This document shows positions 58,584 to 64,000 of a stretch of DNA of 64,000 nucleotides, piece after piece. The notes under the pieces were generated by a model. It had not been told where the DNA came from. It ran no database searches and saw nothing but the letters and a program-made list of their open reading frames with translations. The position numbers were made by a program, and so were the translations under genes. This DNA comes from Clostridia bacterium (lineage in GTDB: Bacteria > Bacillota > Clostridia > Oscillospirales > Acutalibacteraceae). The DNA lies in contig JAFWUH010000050.1 in NCBI GenBank assembly GCA_017524165.1, positions 1 through 64,000 of the forward strand, in the 5' to 3' direction. Position 1 is the stretch's first letter; each line of letters starts with the position of its first letter.

Positions 58584-59278
58584 GCTTTTTCCTCCTTTAT
58601 CGGAAAGAAAAACGCCGCCAGGATACAGGTAATCAGCGCGCTGAGGATCACCGCAAAGCCGCCGGAGATAAAGGGCGTGGCATAGGTAAATAAAACGCTG
58701 AAGCCTGCCGCGATGAGGATCACCGCAATCAACGGATGGGATTTTTTACAAGGCGGAATGATGATCGCGATAAACATACCGTAGAGCATCAGCCCGAGCG
58801 CGTCGGAAAGAACCGGCGGCAACAGTTGTCCCGCCGCCATGCCGCCCAAAAAGGTGCCAGTCGTCCACCCGATCAGCGGGGTAAAAATCAATCCTTGCAT
58901 ATAACGGGGTGTGAGCGGTTCTTTCTGCGCCATCGCCACGGCATAGATTTCATCGGTGATGCCAAAGGCGACCAGCATGCGTTGAGGGGTGTGAAAAGAA
59001 CCGTCCAGCTTTTGCGTGAGGGAGACTGCCATCAGCGAATACCGGAGATTGATCACCAATTGGGTCAGGATCATCTCGATCAAGGTGCCGCCGGCGGCAA
59101 TGATTCCTATGCCTGCCGCCTGTCCGGCAGAGGTCAAGTTGGTCAGCGAAATGCCGACCGCCGCCAACACCGAAAGCCCCGCTTTGACTGCTAAAATACC
59201 AAACCCAAAGGACACTGAAAGATAGCCGAGGGCAATCGGCATGCCGTCTGCCATTCCCTTTACAAATTTTGAGCGCAT
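58580..59278 (-). CDS. azlC: Branched-chain amino-acid exporter large subunit AzlC
   Basis: 232 residues from the ATG at 59278 (AAGGAGGGGG upstream). AzlC motifs: KGMADGMPIALGYLSVSFGFG, TNLTSAGQAAGIGIIAAGGTL, ILTQLVINLRYSLMAVSL, FGITDEIYAVA, GWTTGTFLGGMAAGQLLP. It is coupled to azlD. It lies 49 bases downstream of pflA on the same strand; no terminator is seen between them, so it may read through from the pfl transcript. Confidence 0.94.
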   Translation of the reverse strand: MRSKFVKGMADGMPIALGYLSVSFGFGILAVKAGLSVLAAVGISLTNLTSAGQAAGIGIIAAGGTLIEMILTQLVINLRYSLMAVSLTQKLDGSFHTPQRMLVAFGITDEIYAVAMAQKEPLTPRYMQGLIFTPLIGWTTGTFLGGMAAGQLLPPVLSDALGLMLYGMFIAIIIPPCKKSHPLIAVILIAAGFSVLFTYATPFISGGFAVILSALITCILAAFFFPIKEEKA

Positions 59279-59327
59279 AGATCCCCCTCCTTTCGACAAA
59301 TCGGTTTGTACTGCTTAACGCATTGTA

Positions 59328-60044
59328 TTATGATAGATAAATCGGATCAATCAGCGCGGTTAAAGATTGCATGGTTTCGTGTGAGGGCGAATCGGTTCCC
59401 TTTAACGGAAAATCCAGCCCCAACGCGGTATACTTTTCCTCGCACAGATTGCGAAACGGCAACAATTCTACCTTTTTAACGCAGGAAAACCGCCGTGCGA
59501 CATCGTTCAATTGCCGCACCGACGCTTCCCGGTCGGTTTTTTGTGGAATAATAACCCGCCGAAGCCAAACGGGGATCTGCCGCCGTTCCAGTTCGGTCAA
59601 AAACCGCTCGGTTTGCGCCAGACTGCCCCCGACGAACCGCCGGTAGTCCGCCTCAGTCGGGTATTTATGGTCTAAAAGCACCAAATCGGTATAGGTCAGC
59701 ACCGCTGCCGCCGATTCGTTCCAAAAGCACCCTGAAGTATCGAGTGCCGTGTGTATTCCGTTTTCTTTGAGCCGACGGAACAACTCCGCCACAAAAGGCG
59801 CCTGCAAAAGCGGTTCGCCGCCCGAAACGGTCACCCCGCCGCGTTGCCCGAAATAACCGCGAAACCGCAGAATTTTGCGGACAAGCGGCTGTACCTCGAC
59901 GGCTTCCCCGCCGTTCGGGTCCCAGGTATCGGGATTGTGACAACAGATACACCGTAAAGGACAGCCCTGCATAAAGACGACACACCGCACGCCCGGCCCG
60001 TCTACCGTGCCGAGACTTTGAAAAGAATGAATCCGTCCCTGCAT
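59328..60044 (-). CDS. pflA: Pyruvate formate-lyase activating enzyme
   Basis: 238 residues, a radical-SAM enzyme. The cluster motif is CPLRCICCHNPDTW (CxxxCxxC), with VTVSGGEPLLQAPFVAELFRR and LDTSGCFWNE further on. It installs the glycyl radical on PflB. It is four bases downstream of pflB and shares its ZTP-controlled promoter. ATG at 60044. Confidence 0.97.
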   Translation of the reverse strand: MQGRIHSFQSLGTVDGPGVRCVVFMQGCPLRCICCHNPDTWDPNGGEAVEVQPLVRKILRFRGYFGQRGGVTVSGGEPLLQAPFVAELFRRLKENGIHTALDTSGCFWNESAAAVLTYTDLVLLDHKYPTEADYRRFVGGSLAQTERFLTELERRQIPVWLRRVIIPQKTDREASVRQLNDVARRFSCVKKVELLPFRNLCEEKYTALGLDFPLKGTDSPSHETMQSLTALIDPIYLS

Positions 60045-60048
60045 CGCG

Positions 60049-62277
60049 TTAAACGGTGGTGTGGAAGGTACGCATGATCACTTCACGCTGTTGTTCACGG
60101 GACAGCTTGCAGAAGTTGACGGCATACCCCGAAACACGGATGGTCAGGTTGGGATACTGTTCGGGATGCTCGTACGCGTCGAGCAGGGTCTCGCGGCGCA
60201 TCACATTGACATTCAGGTGGTGCGCGTCATTCAGAAAATATCCGGTCAAGATGGCAACCAAATTTTCGATCCGTTCTTCCCCGGTCTTGCCGAGTGCCTC
60301 GGGAACAATGGAGAAGGTGTTGGAAATGCCGTCCGACGCCGAAGAATACGGCAATTTGGAAACCGAATTGAGCGACGCCAACGCGCCGTTATGTTCCCGG
60401 TTGTGCATCGGATTGGCGCCCGGGGCAAACGGTTCTCCCTTTTTGCGGCCGTCGGGTGTGGCGCCGGTCTTCTTGCCGTACATGACATTGGAGGTAATGG
60501 TCAGCGCCGACAGCGTATGCCGCGCGCCGCGGTATGCCGGCGTCTTTTTCAGCTCTGCACGCACCGCGACCAATAAGTTTTGCGCAATTTCGTCCACGCG
60601 GTTATCGTCGTTGCCGTATTTCGGGAAATCGCCGACCGTATCAAAATCAACAATGATCCCGTTTTCATCACAAATCGGGGTAACCTTGGCATACTTGATC
60701 GCCGAAAGCGAGTCGGTAATTACCGAAAGTCCCGCCACCCCGAACGCCATTAACCGTTGTACATCGGTATCGTGCAATGCCATCTGGGTTTTTTCATAGG
60801 CATATTTATCGTGCATATAATGAATACAGTTCATGGTATTCACATAAAGCCGGCAGAGCCAGGTCAAATAGATGTTGAACCGCTCGATCACCTTGTTGTA
60901 CTCCAAAACCCCGCCGGTCATCGGCTCCATCTGCGGTCCCAAGCGGGTACCAAACATATTATCCACGCCGCCGTTCAATGCCAACAGCAACAGCTTTGCC
61001 AAATTGGTCCGTGCACCGAAGAACTGCATCTGTTTGCCGACCTTCATGGCGGAAACACAACAGGCAATGGCATAATCGTCCCCGAACCGGGCACGCATCA
61101 GGTCATCGTTTTCGTATTGGATCGCATCGGTATCGCAGGAAATCCTGGCGCAGAATTTTTTAAAGGGTTCCGGCAGCGCGTGACTCCACAATACCGTCAG
61201 ATTCGGTTCGGGCGCGGGACCGAGATTATACAGCGTCTGCAACATCCGGAACGAGGATTTGGTCACCAGCGTTTGGTGGTTCAGATTCATCCCGCCGATG
61301 CTTTCGGTGATCCACATCGGATCGCCCCCGAACAGTTCGTTGTATTCCGGCGTGCGCAGATGCCGTGCGCAACGAAGCTTCAGCACCAAATCGTCGATCA
61401 ACTCCTGCGCGCCGCGTTCATCCAGAACGCCGTTCTTTAAATCGCGTTCAATATAAATATCAAAGAAGGTCGAGGTGCGGCCAAACGACATGGCGGCACC
61501 GTTTTGCTCTTTATTGGCGGCTAAATAGCCGAAATAGGTCCATTGAATCGCCTCACGCGCGTTGGCGGCGGGCCGGGAAATATCGTAGCCGTACATCTCA
61601 GCCATCTTTTTCAATTTGTTTAAGAAGGCAATCTGCTGGTACAGTTCCTCGGTCAGACGGATGTTCTCCACGTCCATCAAATTCTCGCCCAGCGCCGCCT
61701 TATCTTTTTCTTTTTCAACGATTAGATAATCCACCCCGTAAAGCGCAATGCGACGGTAGTCCCCGATAATACGGCCGCGGCCGTAGGCGTCGGGCAGTCC
61801 GGTCAACAGCGCGCAATGGCGCGCCGCCTTCATTTCGTCGGTATAGACGCGGAAAACACCGTCGTTATGGGTGGTGCGGTAGGTGAAGAACTCTTCAATC
61901 TTATCCGAAAGCTTATAGCCGTACGCCTCGCAAGCCGCCCGCGCCATGCGAATCCCCCCGAACGGGTTGACGCCGCGCTTCAACGGCTCGTCGGTCTGCA
62001 AACCGACGATCAGATCCTCTTTGGTCAGATAGCCCGGCTGATAATTGCACAGCGAAGAAACGGTTGAAACATCGACCGAAAGCACGCCGCCGCGCGCCTG
62101 CTCTTCCTTTTTTAACCGTTCCAATTCCGCAAGCGCCCGTTCGGTACGCGCGGTGGGTCCGGTCAAAAAAGACGCGTCCCCCAAATACGGCGTATAGTTT
62201 TTGTCGATAAAGTCACGGACATTGACGCCCTCCTGCCATACACCGAATTGAAAACCGTTCCATTGCTCAAAAGTCAT
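60049..62277 (-). CDS. pflB: Pyruvate formate-lyase
   Basis: 742 residues. Splits pyruvate to acetyl-CoA and formate under anaerobiosis. The twin catalytic cysteines are in [20 protein letters not shown]; the glycyl-radical loop near the C-terminus is [20 protein letters not shown]. The N-terminal [22 protein letters not shown] is typical. It supplies formate for purine and folate one-carbon use, which explains the ZTP riboswitch in its leader. Confidence 0.98.
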   Translation of the reverse strand: MTFEQWNGFQFGVWQEGVNVRDFIDKNYTPYLGDASFLTGPTARTERALAELERLKKEEQARGGVLSVDVSTVSSLCNYQPGYLTKEDLIVGLQTDEPLKRGVNPFGGIRMARAACEAYGYKLSDKIEEFFTYRTTHNDGVFRVYTDEMKAARHCALLTGLPDAYGRGRIIGDYRRIALYGVDYLIVEKEKDKAALGENLMDVENIRLTEELYQQIAFLNKLKKMAEMYGYDISRPAANAREAIQWTYFGYLAANKEQNGAAMSFGRTSTFFDIYIERDLKNGVLDERGAQELIDDLVLKLRCARHLRTPEYNELFGGDPMWITESIGGMNLNHQTLVTKSSFRMLQTLYNLGPAPEPNLTVLWSHALPEPFKKFCARISCDTDAIQYENDDLMRARFGDDYAIACCVSAMKVGKQMQFFGARTNLAKLLLLALNGGVDNMFGTRLGPQMEPMTGGVLEYNKVIERFNIYLTWLCRLYVNTMNCIHYMHDKYAYEKTQMALHDTDVQRLMAFGVAGLSVITDSLSAIKYAKVTPICDENGIIVDFDTVGDFPKYGNDDNRVDEIAQNLLVAVRAELKKTPAYRGARHTLSALTITSNVMYGKKTGATPDGRKKGEPFAPGANPMHNREHNGALASLNSVSKLPYSSASDGISNTFSIVPEALGKTGEERIENLVAILTGYFLNDAHHLNVNVMRRETLLDAYEHPEQYPNLTIRVSGYAVNFCKLSREQQREVIMRTFHTTV

Positions 62278-62316
62278 GTTTCTTCCCCGTTTCTTTGTGT
62301 TTTATCCGAATAAGAC

Positions 62317-62425
62317 AAAAGGGTAACCCGAAAAACGAGTTACCCAGACGGTCGGTATCCTATCAACCGATCCCGCGCACTGTGTCGATTCACATTCCGT
62401 CAGCACAGAATCAGCCGGAAAATAT
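62317..62425 (-). promoter_or_regulatory. ZTP riboswitch (pfl motif) with terminator
   Basis: On the minus strand the leader reads GTGCTGACGGAATGTG, AATCGACACAG, then CCGACCGTCTGGGTAAC. These match the ZTP aptamer core (CUGACGGAACGUG ... CCGACCGUCUGGGC). The 3' CTGGG runs into a terminator stem GGGTAACTCG/CGGGTTACCC plus TTTTGTC (62346-62317). When ZTP or ZMP rises, the aptamer would disrupt the terminator. This is the motif first named after pfl genes. Confidence 0.88.
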
Positions 62426-62435
62426 TTCCGAAAGT

Positions 62436-62464
62436 ATTGTAACCTTTTTTTTACAGTTTGTCAA
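62436..62464 (-). promoter_or_regulatory. Promoter of pflBA
   Basis: TTGACA, 17 bases, TACAAT on the minus strand. It overlaps the last codons of the nucleosidase gene. Transcription would start near 62428, just before the aptamer. Confidence 0.8.
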
Positions 62465-63212
62465 GTAAATTTCCCGGGTTTTTTGTCCAGGCGTCCAAGA
62501 GGTCAAAACAGAATTTTTGACCGTATTCCGCCGCGCTTTTCCGAAACGGTTGATCGGGATACAGCTCATTATTACTGATGACCCGCACCGCCAGCATCGG
62601 CAGAGAAAACTGTTTACAGACCTGCGCCACAGCGGCGCTTTCCATCTCTTCGCAGTCGGAATGTAATCTTTCGTGCAAAAAGGCGATCCGGTCGAGTTCC
62701 CGATTCCACATGTCGCCGCTGACCATCGTTCCGCGTTTCAGCACACCGTGTTTGTAGGGAACCGCCATTGCCGCCTGCAATAACCGCCCGTCGCTGTGGA
62801 AAACAGCCGTGCGGGTCAATTTGCCGTCGGTCACCGTCTGCGCGCCGATATACTGCCAATCCAAAACGGAAATGCCCTCTCCGCTCGCGCGGCGCGGCGT
62901 CACATAGGACGCATATTCCACGATGTTTTCGCCCAAAACGATATCGTTCTGCCGGATCTTCGGGTGATGTCCCCCGGCGGTACCCTGCAAAATCATACAG
63001 CAGGGATGCAACCGTTCCATCGCCACGACGGCGGCTGCCGCGGCGTTGACCGCCCCGATCAGGCACCGAATGACCGTAACGGGATACCCGTTGACGGTAC
63101 CGCTTTGGAAACGGTAGTCGCCCACCGCCGTTTCGGCGGCGTTTTGCAGCCGCGCGGCAAGATATTCATATTCACAATCCATCGGACAAAGCACCGCGAT
63201 CGGTTTCGGCAT
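62451..63212 (-). CDS. MTA/SAH nucleosidase-like phosphorylase-fold protein
   Basis: 253 residues of the PNP/UDP fold. IAVLCPMDCEYEYLAARLQ is the start (Glu loop), then ALIGAVNAAAAAVVAMERLHP, MILQGTAGGHHPKIRQNDIV, TVSGDMWNRELDRIAFLHER, CEEMESAAVAQVCKQFSLPM (the ME-S catalytic Glu) and VRVISNNELYPD (catalytic Asp/Asn region). The EMES motif fits MTA/SAH nucleosidases. The Asp seems replaced by Asn in 'ISNNE', so activity may differ. It follows the mtaD-like gene by 41 bases. Confidence 0.8.
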   Translation of the reverse strand: MPKPIAVLCPMDCEYEYLAARLQNAAETAVGDYRFQSGTVNGYPVTVIRCLIGAVNAAAAAVVAMERLHPCCMILQGTAGGHHPKIRQNDIVLGENIVEYASYVTPRRASGEGISVLDWQYIGAQTVTDGKLTRTAVFHSDGRLLQAAMAVPYKHGVLKRGTMVSGDMWNRELDRIAFLHERLHSDCEEMESAAVAQVCKQFSLPMLAVRVISNNELYPDQPFRKSAAEYGQKFCFDLLDAWTKNPGNLLDKL

Positions 63213-63253
63213 GCTTTCTCTTCCCTTCCGTTTTGACGCTGATATCCCGTTCT

Positions 63254-64000
63254 TTATTCCCCGGCAAGCTCTCCGAGTATGCGCAGGCGCCGCTGTTCAC
63301 ATTCGGCGGTGATCCACTCGATATCCAGCGTGGGATAGTTGCCGTCGCGGTAGAGCACCCGTCCGTCGACCATAGTCAACGCGACATCGTTGCCCGCGGC
63401 GGAATAAATCAGATTGTTAAGCACATTGTATTCGGGTTGCAGATAAATCCGATCCAGTTCCAATACGGTCAGATCGGCTTTGAACCCGACCTTCACCAAA
63501 CCGCAATCCGCGCGTTGCTGTGCCAGCGCGCCCGCGCGGGTAGCGGCAAACAGCGTTTCTTTGGGCGTGATTACGGTCGGGTCGAGTGTTGCGGCTTTTT
63601 GCAACAGGTTAAAGAAGCGCATTTCCTCGATCATGTTCAGATTGTTGTTGCTCGCCACGCTGTCGGTGCCGATGGCAACATTGACGCCCGCCTTTAACAG
63701 CGCAGAAACCGGACAGATCCCGCTCGCCAGCTTGGCGTTGCTTTTCGGACAGGTGGCGACCGTAACGCCGTACTCTTTCAGAATGGCAATATCCTCGTCA
63801 TCCACATGCACCACATGCGCGGCAACCGTCGGCACCGAGAAAAGACCGCAATCCGCCAGATACCGCACCGGGCTTTTTCCGCCATGCCGTTCGCGGCAGG
63901 CCTGCACCTCGCCGGCGGTTTCCGAAACATGAACATGCATGGAAGAACCGTACTTCGCGGCGGTTTCCGCCAGACCGCGAACGATTTTTTCGGTCGAAGT
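63254..64000 (-). CDS. mtaD: MTA/SAH deaminase-like amidohydrolase, 5' end outside window
   Basis: The C-terminal ~249 residues are in the window. Seen: SMHVHVSETAGEVQACRERHG (metal His and Glu/Ser-rich loop), VVHVDDEDIAILKEYGVTV, CPKSNAKLASGICPVSALL, GTDSVASNNNLNMIEEMRFF (catalytic Asp), and KADLTVLELDRIYLQPEYNVL. It deaminates methylthioadenosine, S-adenosylhomocysteine or adenosine. The paired nucleosidase downstream suggests both act in methyl-cycle by-product recycling. The start lies beyond 64000. Confidence 0.92.
   Translation of the reverse strand, partial: TSTEKIVRGLAETAAKYGSSMHVHVSETAGEVQACRERHGGKSPVRYLADCGLFSVPTVAAHVVHVDDEDIAILKEYGVTVATCPKSNAKLASGICPVSALLKAGVNVAIGTDSVASNNNLNMIEEMRFFNLLQKAATLDPTVITPKETLFAATRAGALAQQRADCGLVKVGFKADLTVLELDRIYLQPEYNVLNNLIYSAAGNDVALTMVDGRVLYRDGNYPTLDIEWITAECEQRRLRILGELAGE

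Overview
The window looks like a chromosomal segment of a low-to-mid GC anaerobic Firmicute of the class Clostridia, probably Oscillospirales/Ruminococcaceae-like. The evidence is strong AGGAGG ribosome binding sites with many TTG/GTG starts, TTGACA-17-TATAAT promoters, two T-box leaders, a ZTP riboswitch, pyruvate formate-lyase, RqcH, IreB, LexA, YerC, YhaM and a CapB-type tyrosine kinase. The lineage is inference. No plasmid or phage backbone is visible.

Layout. 1-4.8 kb is a decaying accessory stretch: the end of an FtsX-like permease, an HMA metal-binding protein, a decapitated ABC ATPase, a divergent XRE regulator/SLOG-like pair, a frameshifted DUF4256 gene, and an operon of unknown proteins led by a membrane-anchored rhodanese-cyclophilin-like fusion. 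4.9-12.4 kb holds pgi, a D,D-carboxypeptidase, a LUD protein, mnmA, an S1-domain protein and an Mrp ATPase. 12.4-15.6 kb is an amino-sugar unit: an AraC/PocR regulator divergent from nahK-nagA. 15.6-31 kb is mostly minus strand: YerC, an amino-acid ABC importer, a Wzz-CpsD-CpsB phosphorelay with pgeF, yhaM-DUF1858-trmK-rqcH-TIM barrel, purA, rnhA, lexA, a half-size TSUP pair and a P-loop protein.

30.7-33.6 kb is RNA-rich: rnpB, a nested palindromic hairpin array beside a truncated four-helix-bundle gene, tRNA-Arg(ACG), and a Trp T-box that precedes trpB2. 33.6-44.2 kb: secA, apbE, a NusG-II/Gx-transporter pair, two tandem terminal-inverted-repeat elements placed between a promoter and asnB, then mnmG-rsmG-parB-like. 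44.3-55 kb: a sugar aminotransferase, a frameshifted GT-C-like membrane protein, a Phe T-box with pheST, ireB and a complete proline pathway (proBAC).

55-58 kb is a second amino-sugar operon: a hexapeptide acyltransferase like the GlmU C-terminus, a phosphoglucosamine mutase carrying an N-terminal XRE helix-turn-helix, and nagB. Together with nahK/nagA it covers entry, deacetylation, deamination and the cell-wall branch of GlcNAc metabolism. The HTH on GlmM suggests that the enzyme may also be a regulator. 58-64 kb: azlCD, ZTP-riboswitch-controlled pflBA, and an MTA/SAH nucleosidase next to an MTA/SAH deaminase cut by the window edge.

The most unusual items are the hairpin array (31379-31561), the HTH-GlmM fusion (55756-57378), the tandem TIR elements upstream of asnB (38261-38811) and the Tyr/Gly tail of the CpsD kinase.
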